NCBI GenBank assembly: GCA_902621345.1
Contig: CACNLV010000001.1
Coordinates: forward strand, 1 to 64,000
Direction of reading: 5' to 3'
Source: an uncultured Pelagibacteraceae bacterium
Lineage (GTDB): Bacteria > Pseudomonadota > Alphaproteobacteria > Pelagibacterales > Pelagibacteraceae
DNA length: 64,000 nucleotides
Made by a program: the position numbers and the translations under genes. The notes under the pieces are model-generated. The model searched no databases, had not been told where the DNA came from, and was given only the letters and a program-made list of their open reading frames with translations. Numbering within the stretch: position 1 is the stretch's first letter; every line of letters begins with the position of its first letter. Below, one piece after another: positions 53,565 to 64,000 of this stretch.

Positions 53565-55336
53565 GTTCATATAAAATAATAGAACATGAATATGACGTTG
53601 TAGTTTTGGGAGCCGGAGGATCTGGCTTAAGAGCTGCTGTTGGCCTAAGTGAGGCAGGATTAAAAACTGCATGTATTTCAAAAGTGTTTCCTACCAGAAG
53701 TCACACTTCTGCTGCTCAGGGAGGAATATCAGCTGCACTTGGTAACATGGGAGAAGATGATTGGCGTTGGCATATGTATGACACAGTCAAAGGTGCAGAT
53801 TGGTTAGGCGATCAAGACAGTATCGAGTACTTATGTAAAGAAGCTCCAAAGGCAGTAATTGAATTAGAAAAATACGGTGTACCGTTTAGCAGAACGGAGG
53901 ATGGAAAAATTTATCAAAGACCATTTGGTGGTATGACCAAAGATTATGGAAATGGAATCGTCCAAAGAACTTGTGCGGCTGCTGATAGAACAGGACATGC
54001 AATTTTGCATACTCTGTATGGACAAGCTTTAAAACACAAAACAGAATTTTTTATTGAATATTTTGCACTAGATTTGTTGATGAAAGATGGTGAATGTAAA
54101 GGCTTAATTGCTTGGAATTTAAATGACGGAACTATTCATAGATTTAGATCTCATACAGTAATTATTGCAACAGGTGGTTATGGAAAAGTTTACTATTCAG
54201 CAACTTCAGCTCACACTTGCACTGGTGATGGAAATGCTATGGTTTTAAGAGCAGGTTTACCACTTCAAGATATGGAATTTGTTCAATTTCATCCCACAGG
54301 AATTTATGGACATGGCACATTAATAACTGAAGGTGCTAGAGGTGAGGGAGGTTATCTAACAAATTCTAAAGGCGAAAGGTTTATGGAGAGATATGCACCT
54401 AAAGCGAAAGATTTAGCATCAAGAGACGTTGTAAGTAGATCAATGTCAATTGAAATAAATGAAGGTAGAGGTGTAGGAAAAGATCAAGATCATGTTCATC
54501 TGAATTTAAGTCACTTAGATAAAGACATTATTGAAAGTAGGTTGCCGGGTATTACTGATGCTGCGCGATTATTTGCAAATGTAGATGTCACAAAAGATCC
54601 AATTCCCGTAGTACCAACTGTTCATTACAATATGGGTGGTATTCCAACAAATTACAAAGCAGAAGTATTAACTGTTAACGGTTCAGAAAAAACTGTACCT
54701 GGATTAATGGCAATTGGAGAAGCTGCATGCGTATCAGTGCACGGAGCTAATAGATTAGGTTCCAATTCGTTAATTGATTTAGTTGTTTTTGGAAGAGCAG
54801 CAGCAAAAAGAGCAGCAGAGTTAATTAAACCAGGAGCGCCTCATGAACAAATTAGTGAGACAGAAACACAAAAATGTTTGGATCGTTTTGATAAATTAAG
54901 GAATACAGAGGGAGATATTGGTACAGCAGAATTGAGACAATCAATGCAAAAAATAATGCAATCAAAATGTGCAGTTTTTAGAACAGAGAAAACTTTAAAA
55001 GAAGGTGTTAACGAAATTAGAAAGACGTACGATGGATTAGGCTCTGTATCAGTAAAAGACAAATCTTTAATATTTAACACAGATTTAGTAGAGACACTTG
55101 AATTTGATAATTTAATAAGACAGGCAGTTGTAACAGTAGATTCAGCGTATAACAGAAAAGAGAGCCGAGGAGCTCATGCGAGGGAGGATTACCCAAAAAG
55201 AGATGACGAAAAATTCATGCAACATACTCTTGCTTGGTGCAACGGAAAAGATACTAAAATAAGTTATAGAGAAGTTCATAAGTCTACTTTAACTAACGAT
55301 GTTCAATATTTTCCACCTCAGGAAAGAGTATATTGA
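53561..55336 (+). CDS. sdhA: Succinate dehydrogenase flavoprotein subunit
   Basis: A 591-residue FAD subunit of complex II oxidising succinate to fumarate. FAD-binding [19 protein letters not shown], the covalent-flavin His48 in [16 protein letters not shown], substrate blocks [20 protein letters not shown] and [11 protein letters not shown], and [19 protein letters not shown] are present. It shares four bases with sdhD and one base with sdhB. Confidence 0.98.
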   Translation: MSSYKIIEHEYDVVVLGAGGSGLRAAVGLSEAGLKTACISKVFPTRSHTSAAQGGISAALGNMGEDDWRWHMYDTVKGADWLGDQDSIEYLCKEAPKAVIELEKYGVPFSRTEDGKIYQRPFGGMTKDYGNGIVQRTCAAADRTGHAILHTLYGQALKHKTEFFIEYFALDLLMKDGECKGLIAWNLNDGTIHRFRSHTVIIATGGYGKVYYSATSAHTCTGDGNAMVLRAGLPLQDMEFVQFHPTGIYGHGTLITEGARGEGGYLTNSKGERFMERYAPKAKDLASRDVVSRSMSIEINEGRGVGKDQDHVHLNLSHLDKDIIESRLPGITDAARLFANVDVTKDPIPVVPTVHYNMGGIPTNYKAEVLTVNGSEKTVPGLMAIGEAACVSVHGANRLGSNSLIDLVVFGRAAAKRAAELIKPGAPHEQISETETQKCLDRFDKLRNTEGDIGTAELRQSMQKIMQSKCAVFRTEKTLKEGVNEIRKTYDGLGSVSVKDKSLIFNTDLVETLEFDNLIRQAVVTVDSAYNRKESRGAHAREDYPKRDDEKFMQHTLAWCNGKDTKISYREVHKSTLTNDVQYFPPQERVY

Positions 55337-56115
55337 TGGTACAAATTAATTTACCTAAAGACTCAGAGATAAAAAAAGGTAAATATTTTAAAGATAAAAC
55401 TGGATCAAAAAATTTAAGAAAAGTAAATATTTATAGATGGGACCCTTCAACTGGTGAAAATCCTCGTATTGATAGTTATGAGGTTGATATGGATAATTGT
55501 CCATCCAAAGTTTTAGATATTTTAAATAAAATTAAAAATGAAATAGATCCAACATTAGCTTATAGAAGATCCTGTGCCCATGGGGTTTGTGGCTCATGTG
55601 CAATGAATATGGGTGGCAAAAATGGTTTAGCATGCACAAAACCACATGAAGAAATAGATGGTGATATAGATATTTATCCATTACCACACTTAAAAGTTAA
55701 AAAGGATTTAATCGGAGATTTAGATGGATTGTATAAACAATATCAGTCAATCGAGCCCTGGCTAAAAAATAATTCCAAATCCGAAACAAATGAAATTATT
55801 CAATCCAAAGAAGATAGGGCTAAACTAGATGGTGCATATGAGTGTATTATGTGTGCTTGTTGTTCAACATCATGCCCAAGCTATTGGTGGAATGGTGATA
55901 AATATTTAGGTCCTGCAGTTCTTTTACAGGCATATAGATGGATAGTTGATAGCAGAGATGAGGAAAGAAATGCCAGACTAAAAAAAGTGGCAGATGAGCT
56001 TAAACTTTATAGGTGTCATACAATTATGAACTGTACTAGTGCTTGTCCTAAAGGTTTAAATCCCGCAAAAGCTATTGCTGAAATAAAAAAAATGCTAGCA
56101 ACTGCCAATATTTAA
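55336..56115 (+). CDS. sdhB: Succinate dehydrogenase iron-sulfur subunit
   Basis: A 259-residue subunit with the plant-ferredoxin 2Fe-2S motif [18 protein letters not shown] (second Cys set, with Ala-His in place of the usual Arg-Glu) and C-terminal 4Fe-4S/3Fe-4S motifs [16 protein letters not shown] and [20 protein letters not shown] at 55336 overlaps the sdhA stop by one base (TGATG). Completes sdhCDAB. Confidence 0.97.
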   Translation: MVQINLPKDSEIKKGKYFKDKTGSKNLRKVNIYRWDPSTGENPRIDSYEVDMDNCPSKVLDILNKIKNEIDPTLAYRRSCAHGVCGSCAMNMGGKNGLACTKPHEEIDGDIDIYPLPHLKVKKDLIGDLDGLYKQYQSIEPWLKNNSKSETNEIIQSKEDRAKLDGAYECIMCACCSTSCPSYWWNGDKYLGPAVLLQAYRWIVDSRDEERNARLKKVADELKLYRCHTIMNCTSACPKGLNPAKAIAEIKKMLATANI

Positions 56116-56157
56116 ACAATAGACTAATAAGAGTTTTTAATCTAAAACACCCTATTC

Positions 56158-57651
56158 ATGAAATTAATTGAACATTTCGTTGGTGGAAAAATAATTCCTG
56201 GCACTTCAAATAAAAAAGGCAAAGTTTTTAATCCGGCTACAGGTGAACAAGAAAAAGAAGTAAGGTTAGGCTCTAAAGATGATCTGGATAAAGCAGTTTT
56301 AATTGCTAGAGAGGCCTTTAAAGAATGGTCTTTAAAACCTCCACTCCAGAGAGCCAGAATAATGTTCAAATTTAAGGAGCTTATAGAAAAAAATTCGGAT
56401 GAGTTAACAAAACTAATAGTTTCAGAACATGGAAAGGTTTATGAGGATGCAAGAGGTTCTCTTACTAGAGGTTTAGAAGTTGTAGAATTTGCGTGTGGTA
56501 TTCCTCATTTGCTTAAAGGGGAATTTTCAGAAAATGTTGGAACTAACGTTGATAGTTGGTCTATGAGACAGCCTTTAGGAGTTGTTGCTGGTATCACCCC
56601 ATTTAATTTTCCCGCAATGGTCCCTATGTGGATGTTTCCAATAGCAATTGCTTGTGGAAATACTTTTATTTTAAAGCCATCTGAAAAAGATCCATCATGC
56701 TCGATTAAATTAGCTGAATTATTAAAAGAAGCTGGACTTCCAGATGGAGTTTTTAATGTTGTAAATGGTGATAAAGAAGCGGTTGATGCAATTTTAACAA
56801 ACAAAGATATTAAAGCAGTGAGTTTTGTTGGTTCTACTCCAATTGCTAAATACATTTATGAAAACTCAGCTAAAAATGAAAAAAGAGTTCAAGCACTTGG
56901 TGGTGCAAAAAATCATTTAGTTGTTATGCCTGATTGTGACTTAGATGGTGCAGTAAATGGCTTAATGGGTGCTGCTTATGGGTCTGCTGGAGAACGATGT
57001 ATGGCTCAATCGGTGGCAGTTGCAGTGGGTGATATAGGAGATGAGTTAGTGTCAAGATTATCAAAAAAAGCTGAAGCTTTAAAGGTTGGTCCTGGGATGG
57101 ATAAGGTCTCTGAGATGGGCCCATTAGTCACAAAAGAACATCTTGAAAAAGTAAAAAGTTATGTAGATCTGGGTGAAAAAGAAGGTGCAAAACTAATTGT
57201 TGATGGAAGAAATTTAAAATTGCAAGGATATGAGAATGGTTTCTATATTGGTGGCTGTTTATTTGATCATGTTAAAAAGGATATGAGAATTTATAAAGAA
57301 GAAATTTTTGGGCCTGTTTTATCTGTTGTAAGAGTTAAAACTTTCGAAGAAGCAGCAAAATTAATCAATGATCATGAATATGGAAATGGAGTAAGTATTT
57401 ACACGAGAGATGGTGATGCCGGAAGAACTTTTGCGAGTAAAATTCAAGTAGGTATGGTTGGTATTAATGTGCCTATTCCTGTGCCGATGGCTTTTCATAG
57501 TTTTGGTGGATGGAAAAGATCTTTATTTGGAGATAGTGCAATGCATGGCATGGAAGGAATTAAATTTTATACAAAATTAAAAACAATAACATCTAGATGG
57601 CCTTCAGGTATTCGGTCTAATGCCGAATTTGTGATGCCAACAATGAAATAA
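56158..57651 (+). CDS. mmsA: CoA-acylating methylmalonate-semialdehyde dehydrogenase
   Basis: A 497-residue ALDH-superfamily enzyme converting (methyl)malonate semialdehyde and CoA to propionyl- or acetyl-CoA in valine, beta-alanine or inositol catabolism. It has the MmsA hallmarks [19 protein letters not shown], the catalytic Cys in [16 protein letters not shown] and [19 protein letters not shown]. It sits between sdhB (43 bp) and mdh (4 bp), where its acyl-CoA product would feed the TCA cycle. Confidence 0.94.
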   Translation: MKLIEHFVGGKIIPGTSNKKGKVFNPATGEQEKEVRLGSKDDLDKAVLIAREAFKEWSLKPPLQRARIMFKFKELIEKNSDELTKLIVSEHGKVYEDARGSLTRGLEVVEFACGIPHLLKGEFSENVGTNVDSWSMRQPLGVVAGITPFNFPAMVPMWMFPIAIACGNTFILKPSEKDPSCSIKLAELLKEAGLPDGVFNVVNGDKEAVDAILTNKDIKAVSFVGSTPIAKYIYENSAKNEKRVQALGGAKNHLVVMPDCDLDGAVNGLMGAAYGSAGERCMAQSVAVAVGDIGDELVSRLSKKAEALKVGPGMDKVSEMGPLVTKEHLEKVKSYVDLGEKEGAKLIVDGRNLKLQGYENGFYIGGCLFDHVKKDMRIYKEEIFGPVLSVVRVKTFEEAAKLINDHEYGNGVSIYTRDGDAGRTFASKIQVGMVGINVPIPVPMAFHSFGGWKRSLFGDSAMHGMEGIKFYTKLKTITSRWPSGIRSNAEFVMPTMK

Positions 57652-57655
57652 AAAA

Positions 57656-58618
57656 ATGAGTAAAATATCTTTAATTGGAGCAGGACAAATTGGTGGAACT
57701 CTTGCACATTTAATAGGAACAAAAGAACTAGTTAATGAAGTGGTTTTATTTGATGTGGCTAGTGGTATTGCTAAAGGAAAGGCATTAGATATTGCGCAAT
57801 CTTCATCTGTAGATGGATTTAATGTTAGGTTTTTTGGAACTGATAATTATGAGGATATAAAAAATTCAGACGTAATTATAATTACTGCAGGTGTCCCAAG
57901 AAAACCTGGAATGAGCCGAGATGATCTTCTTGGAATTAATTTAAAAATTATTAAACAAGTTGCTGATGGGGTAAAGAAAAATGCTCCAAATGCCTTTGTG
58001 ATTTGCATCACTAATCCTTTAGATGTTATGGTTATGGCATTCCAAAAATTTTCAGGTTTACCATCAAATAAAGTTGTTGGTATGGCAGGTATTTTAGATA
58101 GTTCAAGATTTAAACTATTTTTATCACTAGAGTTAAGTGTGCCAGTAAGAGAAATTGAGGCAATGGTTATGGGTGGTCATGGTGACACAATGGTTCCTAT
58201 GCCAAGATTTACAAAAATTTCAGGTAAACCATTGTTAGAGTTTGTAAAGGATGGAAAGATCTCTTTAGAAAGAATTGAGGAAATTAATCAAAGAACACGA
58301 GATGGTGGCGCGGAGATAGTTAAATTTTTAGAGAAAGGATCAGCCTTTTATGCACCGGCAGCTTCAGGTGTTCAAATGGCAGAAGCATATTTGAATGATC
58401 AGAAAAAATTATTACCTTGTGCTGTACAATTAAATGGAGAATACGGTGTGAAAAATGTTTACGCAGGTGTTCCTGTTATAATTGGAAAAGATGGAGTAGA
58501 AAAAATTCAAGAGATTGATTTAGATGAAAAAGAAAAAAAAGAATTTATGCATTCAATAGGTGCTGTAAAAGCTTTATGGGAAGCTGCATCTAAAATAGAT
58601 CCTGATTTATCTAAATAA
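57656..58618 (+). CDS. mdh: Malate dehydrogenase
   Basis: A 320-residue NAD-dependent enzyme oxidising malate to oxaloacetate, of the lactate-dehydrogenase-like type. The Rossmann motif is [20 protein letters not shown]; the substrate Arg region is [13 protein letters not shown] and the catalytic Asp/His pair is in [15 protein letters not shown]. It starts the mdh-sucCD-sucAB order typical of Alphaproteobacteria, 2 bp before sucC. Confidence 0.97.
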   Translation: MSKISLIGAGQIGGTLAHLIGTKELVNEVVLFDVASGIAKGKALDIAQSSSVDGFNVRFFGTDNYEDIKNSDVIIITAGVPRKPGMSRDDLLGINLKIIKQVADGVKKNAPNAFVICITNPLDVMVMAFQKFSGLPSNKVVGMAGILDSSRFKLFLSLELSVPVREIEAMVMGGHGDTMVPMPRFTKISGKPLLEFVKDGKISLERIEEINQRTRDGGAEIVKFLEKGSAFYAPAASGVQMAEAYLNDQKKLLPCAVQLNGEYGVKNVYAGVPVIIGKDGVEKIQEIDLDEKEKKEFMHSIGAVKALWEAASKIDPDLSK

Positions 58619-58620
58619 TA

Positions 58621-59781
58621 ATGAATATTCACGAGCATCAAGCGAAACAAATATTAAAAAAATATGGAGCTGTAGTTCCTAAAGGGGTATTTGCGCTTAG
58701 TGTTGATGAGCTTATTGAAAAAGCAAAAGTATTAAAAACTGATAAATATGTTCTTAAAGCCCAAATTCATGCTGGCGGTAGAGGAAAAGCAGGTGGTGTA
58801 AAAATTTTAAACTCAATAGAGGAACTTACAGTAGCGGCTAAAGAATTACTTGGAAAAACACTAATAACTCATCAAACTGGTCCTGAGGGTAGAGAGGTAA
58901 AAAGATTATACGTAGAGGAATCTTCAAATATAGATAGAGAGCTTTATTTATCGTGTCTAGTTGATAGAGCAAGTTCTAAAATTGCATTCATATCAAGCGA
59001 TCAAGGAGGAATGGATATCGAAGAAGTTGCAAGCAGCTCACCTGAAAAAATTATAACAACAAAAGTAGATATGGGTAACGAAATTTCCAATTCAGATTGT
59101 GAAAAAATAATTAAAATTTTTAATTTAAAAGAGGACTTAAAAAAACAAGCAGTATTACTAATTAAATCAATATTTAAAATGTTTGTCAGTACAGATGCAA
59201 ACATGGTTGAGGTAAATCCATTGATATTGACAAAAGAAGAAAAAATTATTTGTTTAGATGCAAAAGTTAATTTTGATTCAAATGCTTTATTCAGACATCC
59301 AGAAATTGTTGAATTAAGAGATTTAAATGAGGAAGATCCTACCGAGATAGAAGCTAGCAAGCATGATCTTGCATATATCAAGCTAGATGGAAGTATCGGC
59401 TGTATGGTGAATGGAGCGGGATTAGCTATGGCAACGATGGATATAATTAAATTATATGGAAAAGAGCCAGCAAATTTTTTAGATGTAGGTGGTGGTGCAT
59501 CTAAAGAAAAAGTCTCTGCTGCATTAAAGATAATTCTATCAGATAAAAACGTTAAAGGTATTTTAATAAATATTTTTGGAGGAATAATGCGATGTGATGT
59601 TCTTGCTCAGGGAGTAGTTGATGCAGCTAAAGAGATAAATATTAGTGTTCCTTTAGTTGTAAGATTAGCAGGCACAAATTTTAAAGAAGGCAAAGAGATC
59701 CTTGATAATTCTGGATTAAAATTAATTTCTGCAGATAATTTAGATGATGCGGCTAAAAAAATTGTTGAGGCAATAAAATAA
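58621..59781 (+). CDS. sucC: Succinyl-CoA synthetase beta subunit
   Basis: A 386-residue ATP-grasp subunit converting succinyl-CoA to succinate with nucleotide formation. Family blocks are [51 protein letters not shown] and the C-terminal [15 protein letters not shown] with [18 protein letters not shown]. Followed 1 bp later by sucD. Confidence 0.98.
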   Translation: MNIHEHQAKQILKKYGAVVPKGVFALSVDELIEKAKVLKTDKYVLKAQIHAGGRGKAGGVKILNSIEELTVAAKELLGKTLITHQTGPEGREVKRLYVEESSNIDRELYLSCLVDRASSKIAFISSDQGGMDIEEVASSSPEKIITTKVDMGNEISNSDCEKIIKIFNLKEDLKKQAVLLIKSIFKMFVSTDANMVEVNPLILTKEEKIICLDAKVNFDSNALFRHPEIVELRDLNEEDPTEIEASKHDLAYIKLDGSIGCMVNGAGLAMATMDIIKLYGKEPANFLDVGGGASKEKVSAALKIILSDKNVKGILINIFGGIMRCDVLAQGVVDAAKEINISVPLVVRLAGTNFKEGKEILDNSGLKLISADNLDDAAKKIVEAIK

Positions 59782-59782
59782 T

Positions 59783-60658
59783 ATGTCAGTTTTAGTAAAC
59801 AAGAATACTAAAGTAATTTGTCAGGGATTTACTGGCGCACATGGAACTTTCCATTCAGAGCAAGCTATAAAATATGGAACTAATCTTGTTGGTGGAGTTA
59901 CACCAAACAAAGGTGGACAAAAACATTTAGACAGACCAGTTTTTAATAGCGTTTTAGAGGCAAAAAATGAACTAGGAGCAGATGCAACTATGATTTATGT
60001 ACCTGCTAAATTTGCAGCAGCAGCAATTATTGAGGCAATTGATGCATCAATTGAACTTATTGTTTGTATAACTGAAGGAATTCCAATTCAGGATATGCTT
60101 AAGGTCAGACAAAAATTGAGTGAATCAAGAAGCAGATTGATTGGACCCAATTGTCCAGGAATAATTACACCAGACGAATGTAAAATAGGAATTATGCCAG
60201 GCAATATCCACAAAAGAGGAAGTGTTGGAATTGTATCAAGGTCAGGTACATTGACATATGAGGCAGTGGCTCAAACAACTGAAAATGGACTCGGTCAATC
60301 AACTTGTATAGGAATTGGTGGAGATCCTATAAATGGAACAAATTTTATAGATTGTTTAGATTTATTTTTAAATGATGTTGAAACAGAGTCTATTTTAATG
60401 ATTGGTGAAATTGGAGGAACTGCTGAGGAAGAAGCTGCTGAATTTATAAAAAATCACAAGATCAAAAAGCCTATAGTTGGGTTTATTGCAGGAGTTACCG
60501 CACCTCCAGGCAGAAGAATGGGGCATGCTGGCGCTATAATTTCAGGCGGCAAAGGTGGAGCTGAAGATAAAATTAAAAAGATGGAAGAAAGTGGTATTAC
60601 TGTTGCCAAATCACCATCAATTATTGGAAAAACTTTATTTAATAAACTGTCTAATTGA
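59783..60658 (+). CDS. sucD: Succinyl-CoA synthetase alpha subunit
   Basis: A 291-residue subunit carrying the phosphorylated His248 in [15 protein letters not shown]. CoA-binding [19 protein letters not shown] and [20 protein letters not shown] are intact. It begins 1 bp after sucC and pairs with it; sucA follows after 35 bp. Confidence 0.98.
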   Translation: MSVLVNKNTKVICQGFTGAHGTFHSEQAIKYGTNLVGGVTPNKGGQKHLDRPVFNSVLEAKNELGADATMIYVPAKFAAAAIIEAIDASIELIVCITEGIPIQDMLKVRQKLSESRSRLIGPNCPGIITPDECKIGIMPGNIHKRGSVGIVSRSGTLTYEAVAQTTENGLGQSTCIGIGGDPINGTNFIDCLDLFLNDVETESILMIGEIGGTAEEEAAEFIKNHKIKKPIVGFIAGVTAPPGRRMGHAGAIISGGKGGAEDKIKKMEESGITVAKSPSIIGKTLFNKLSN

Positions 60659-60693
60659 AAAATAAAATTAGAGAGATATATTAAATCTAAAAG

Positions 60694-63615
60694 ATGTCTT
60701 CATCAAAAAATCTCGATTTTGAAAAAACTTCATTTTTAAATAAGTCTAATAGCGCATTCATAGAAGAGATGTATTTAAAATTTATTAATAAAGATGCAGA
60801 TCTTCCAGAAAGTTGGGTTAATTATTTTGAGGGGATTGGTGAAGAATTAAATGTAATTGTTAAAGAAATTAATGGTCCATCTTGGGGACCAACTAAAAAA
60901 AAAATAAATATTAACGAATTACAGAAGAAAATACTAGAGCGAGATAAAAGTTATATTGACAGTAGTAAATTAGATTCGTCTGAAAAATTTAATTTTCAAT
61001 TACTTGCTGACTCAAACAAAGATTCTATAAGTGCTGTAGCTTTAATTAGAGCCTATAGATTAAGGGGCCATTTATTAGCAGATCTTGATCCTTTAGAAAT
61101 GAGAGAGTCGGAATATTTAGATGAACTTCATCCAGAATTTTATGGTTTTAAAAAAGAAAATTATGAAAAGCAAATTTTTCTAAATGGAGTCATCAATCGT
61201 AAATATGCAAATATAAGAGAGATACTTAAATTTATGAAGAGGACCTATTGTGGAAAAATAGGTTATGAGTTTATGCATATTTCAAATCCAGTAGAACGAA
61301 AGTGGTTTAGAGATAGAATCGAGCAAGATAAAAATGCACTTCAGTTTACAAAAAACGGTAAGGAGGCAATTTTGAATAAATTAGTACAGGCAGAAGGATT
61401 TGAAAAATTTTTAGCTACTAAATATGTTGGAACAAAAAGATTTGGTTTAGATGGTGGAGAAAGTTTAATACCTGCACTTGAGCAAATAATAAAAATTGGA
61501 GGGCAAAACAATATAAAAGAAGTTAAGATAGGCATGTCTCATAGAGGCAGACTGAACGTTTTGGCAAATGTTTTACAAAAATCTTATAAAAGAATTTTTA
61601 ATGAATTCGCTGGTGAGTTTAGTTCTGACACTAAAGATAGTGCTGGAGATGTCAAATATCACCTTGGAGCATCATCAGATAGAAAGTTTGATGGAAATTC
61701 AGTTCATGTAAGTTTAACAGATAACCCTTCTCATCTAGAGGCTGTCAATCCAGTAGTTTTAGGACAAACAAGAGCTAAACAATTTTTTCATAAAGACAGA
61801 GAGAGAAATAAAGTAATACCCATTCTCATTCATGGAGACGCAGCTTTTGCAGGTCAAGGAGTTGTAGCTGAATGTTTTGCTATGTCTGGATTGCCAGGTC
61901 ATAATACTGGTGGAACAATTCACATTATTGTCAATAATCAAATAGGATTTACTACTAGCCCGAGATTTGCTAGGTCCTCGCCTTATCCATCAGATGTTGC
62001 AAAAATGGTAGAGGCACCGATACTTCATGTTAATGGAGATGATCCAGAAGCTGTTGTTTATGCAACCAGAATAGCTACAGAATTTCGATTAAAGTTTAAT
62101 AGAGACGTAGTGGTGGACTTAATTTGTTACAGAAGGTTTGGACATAATGAAGGAGATGAGCCCTCATTTACTCAACCATTAATGTATAAAAAAATTAGAT
62201 CACATCCTAGTGTTTATAAAATTTATGGAAGTAAACTTGTAAATGAAAATTCTATAAAGCAAGAATTGTTAGATCAAAACATCAAATCATTTAAGAATTT
62301 GCTTGATGAACAATATAAGAGTGCAAAAGATTATAAACCTAAAATAGAATGGTTTGAAGGAACATGGTCAAGATATAAGCCTGAAAAAGGTAAAGATAAG
62401 AGGGGTATAACCGGCTATGACGAAAATAAACTAAAAATAATTTCAAATAAAATAAATGTCATTCCTAAGGAAAAGAATATCCACAAAACTATCTATAAAA
62501 TATTCAATGCTAGAAAAGAAAGGATTGAAAAAGGTAATGGAATTGATTGGTCTTCTGCAGAGGCTCTTGCGTTTGGATCTTTGCTAGAGGAAGGGTATCC
62601 AGTCAGACTTGTAGGCCAAGATTCTGGTAGAGGGACATTCAGTCAACGACATTCTGTTTTAAGAAATCAAATAGATAATTCTAGGTATGTTCCTCTTAAT
62701 AATATTTCTAAAAATCAAAAACAATTTGAAGTGGTTGATAGTTTTTTGTCAGAACTTGCAGTTTTAGGTTTTGAATATGGCTACAGTCTTGTAGAACCAA
62801 ATACCCTCACTCTTTGGGAGGCTCAATTTGGTGATTTTGCAAACGGTGCTCAAGTAGTAATTGATCAATTTATTGCATCAGGAGAGAGAAAATGGAACAG
62901 AGCATCTGGGATAGTTATGTTATTACCTCATGGGTATGAAGGACAGGGGCCAGAGCATTCATCAGCAAGGTTGGAAAGATTTTTACAATTATGTTCAAAT
63001 GATAATTTGCAAGTTATGAATTGTACAACTCCAGCAAACTATTTTCATGCCTTAAGAAGACAAATGCATAGAGATTTTAGAAAACCTTTAATAATTATGA
63101 CGCCTAAATCTTTATTAAGACACAAACATTGTGTTTCTGATTTAAATGATTTTAATAAAAAAAATTCTTTTCATAGAGTTTTATGGGATCATGCTATAGA
63201 TCCAAAAACTAAAGGATTTATAAAATTAAAGAAATCCAAAAAAATCAAAAAAGTGATTATTTGTTCTGGAAAAATTTATTTTGATTTACTTGAGGCTAGA
63301 GAAAAATTTAAAAAAGATGATATTGTATTTTATAGAGTTGAGCAACTTTACCCCTTTCCAGCCAAGGCTCTTGCAAAGGAACTAAAACCCTATGCCAAGA
63401 ATGCTAATTTTTACTGGTGTCAGGAGGAACCAAAAAATATGGGGGCTTGGTTTTCAGTTAGAGACTATATCCAATGGACATTAGATAATATAAAAGCTAA
63501 TAATAATTATATTTCTTATATTGGAAGAAGTCCTGATGCATCACCAGCAACAGGATATGCTAAAAGACATATTATGCAACAACAAGAAATTATTAAAAAA
63601 GTTTTTGATTATTAA
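60694..63615 (+). CDS. sucA: 2-oxoglutarate dehydrogenase E1 component
   Basis: A 973-residue thiamine-diphosphate E1 subunit that decarboxylates 2-oxoglutarate and passes the succinyl group to E2. The N-terminal tail contains MYLKFINKDADLPESWVNYF. ThDP/substrate blocks are VKIGMSHRGRLNVLANVL, GDAAFAGQGVVAECFAMSGL and NNQIGFTTSPRFARSSPYPS; the transketolase-like half has RLVGQDSGRGTFSQRHSV and LLPHGYEGQGPEHSSARLER. Ends 3 bp before sucB. Confidence 0.98.
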   Translation: MSSSKNLDFEKTSFLNKSNSAFIEEMYLKFINKDADLPESWVNYFEGIGEELNVIVKEINGPSWGPTKKKININELQKKILERDKSYIDSSKLDSSEKFNFQLLADSNKDSISAVALIRAYRLRGHLLADLDPLEMRESEYLDELHPEFYGFKKENYEKQIFLNGVINRKYANIREILKFMKRTYCGKIGYEFMHISNPVERKWFRDRIEQDKNALQFTKNGKEAILNKLVQAEGFEKFLATKYVGTKRFGLDGGESLIPALEQIIKIGGQNNIKEVKIGMSHRGRLNVLANVLQKSYKRIFNEFAGEFSSDTKDSAGDVKYHLGASSDRKFDGNSVHVSLTDNPSHLEAVNPVVLGQTRAKQFFHKDRERNKVIPILIHGDAAFAGQGVVAECFAMSGLPGHNTGGTIHIIVNNQIGFTTSPRFARSSPYPSDVAKMVEAPILHVNGDDPEAVVYATRIATEFRLKFNRDVVVDLICYRRFGHNEGDEPSFTQPLMYKKIRSHPSVYKIYGSKLVNENSIKQELLDQNIKSFKNLLDEQYKSAKDYKPKIEWFEGTWSRYKPEKGKDKRGITGYDENKLKIISNKINVIPKEKNIHKTIYKIFNARKERIEKGNGIDWSSAEALAFGSLLEEGYPVRLVGQDSGRGTFSQRHSVLRNQIDNSRYVPLNNISKNQKQFEVVDSFLSELAVLGFEYGYSLVEPNTLTLWEAQFGDFANGAQVVIDQFIASGERKWNRASGIVMLLPHGYEGQGPEHSSARLERFLQLCSNDNLQVMNCTTPANYFHALRRQMHRDFRKPLIIMTPKSLLRHKHCVSDLNDFNKKNSFHRVLWDHAIDPKTKGFIKLKKSKKIKKVIICSGKIYFDLLEAREKFKKDDIVFYRVEQLYPFPAKALAKELKPYAKNANFYWCQEEPKNMGAWFSVRDYIQWTLDNIKANNNYISYIGRSPDASPATGYAKRHIMQQQEIIKKVFDY

Positions 63616-63618
63616 GAT

Positions 63619-64000
63619 ATGAGTGAAAAAATTATAGTTCCAGTTTTAGGAGAGAGTATAACCGAGGCAACAGTTTCAAAATGGTTAAAAAAAAAGGGTG
63701 ATGAAGTTAAAACAGACGAGCCTATTGTTGAGCTAGAAACTGATAAAGTAAACTTAGAGGTTCCATCACCCATAACAGGTAAGTTGACAGAAATTATTTC
63801 AAAAAATGGATCTGTTGTCGAAGTTGGAGCACATTTAGGATCGATAGAGGAAATTGAGATAAGTGAAGAAAAGAGTCTAGAAATTGAGAAAATTAAGCCA
63901 ACTGTAAAGAGAGAGAAAATTGAAAACTCAGAACCTCAGCAAAATGAGCCAGAACTGTTAGAAACTGAGTTAGCTGATAAATTAGAGGAACAAGAGCAAC
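63619..64000 (+). CDS. sucB: 2-oxoglutarate dehydrogenase E2, dihydrolipoyl succinyltransferase (3' end outside window)
   Basis: First 127 codons only. The lipoyl domain is complete: [20 protein letters not shown], then [20 protein letters not shown] with the lipoylated Lys in the ETDKVNLEV motif. It is followed by an acidic, Glu/Lys-rich linker that leads to the peripheral-subunit-binding and catalytic domains beyond the edge. It is coupled to sucA by a 3-bp gap. Confidence 0.95.
   Translation, partial: MSEKIIVPVLGESITEATVSKWLKKKGDEVKTDEPIVELETDKVNLEVPSPITGKLTEIISKNGSVVEVGAHLGSIEEIEISEEKSLEIEKIKPTVKREKIENSEPQQNEPELLETELADKLEEQEQ

Overview
The window looks like a piece of a SAR11 (Candidatus Pelagibacter-type, Alphaproteobacteria) chromosome. 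The DNA is very AT-rich (about 30% G+C by eye) and genes are packed with 1-20 bp spacers or short overlaps. Marker content fits: a dmdCBA-type DMSP demethylation cluster, a TRAP transporter beside 2-hydroxyacid oxidases, an mdh-sucCD-sucAB TCA block, DUF2794 and IalB-family proteins. I found no tRNA, rRNA, insertion sequence, phage gene or CRISPR array, and no clear pseudogene. No non-coding stretch reaches 300 bp; the longest are 21269-21441, 40831-40991, 31950-32066 and 50624-50729.

Layout. 1-9253: a mechanosensitive channel running in from the left edge, yggT, folD, two tiny membrane proteins, a metallo-hydrolase, a tesA-type esterase whose start codon overlaps that of a divergent YbbA/YbbP-type ABC exporter, then a PQQ-type sugar dehydrogenase and an SDR protein. 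9281-16326: two unrelated photolyase/cryptochrome-type proteins with small companions, a secreted FG-GAP/ASPIC protein, a fasciclin protein and membrane proteins. 16388-21268: argG, IalB-like protein, aldo/keto reductase, Bax-inhibitor-1, DUF2794, yciB, hspQ. 21442-26071: ccmCDEFGH cytochrome c maturation ending in a PagL-like outer-membrane protein. 26082-36764: two tandem FMN 2-hydroxyacid dehydrogenases, an aminotransferase, a GlcD-type oxidase, a D-2-hydroxyacid dehydrogenase, a TRAP transporter and an amidase, which together look like an uptake and oxidation locus for small hydroxy- or oxo-acids. 36776-40830: DMT permease, alpha/beta hydrolase, secreted protein, ftsY, dapF. 40881-44092: a predicted structured RNA, then ffh-rpsP-trmD-rplS. 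44104-47212: leuCDB. 47239-51839: dmdC-dmdB-dmdA. 51859-64000: asd, sdhCDAB, mmsA, mdh, sucCD, sucA and the start of sucB.

Metabolically, DMSP demethylation and hydroxyacid oxidation would feed carbon into the TCA genes at the right end, while the ccm genes supply the c-type cytochromes needed to respire it. The co-translational targeting genes ffh and ftsY lie on either side of dapF and the RNA element.

The strongest candidate for something undescribed is a 100-nt segment directly upstream of ffh (40881-40980). It is about 49% G+C in an AT-rich genome and folds on paper into a four-way junction with an alternative pairing, but lacks the SRP RNA core. Other items worth a look are a 16-bp RNA-type inverted repeat upstream of ccmC, a photolyase with apparently permuted domain order, a photolyase-DUF2256-unknown operon, overlapping divergent start codons at 4276-4279, the absence of rimM between rpsP and trmD, and low-complexity tails on both S16 and L19. 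Start choices and small-protein calls are based on reading alone; no alignment or folding program was run.
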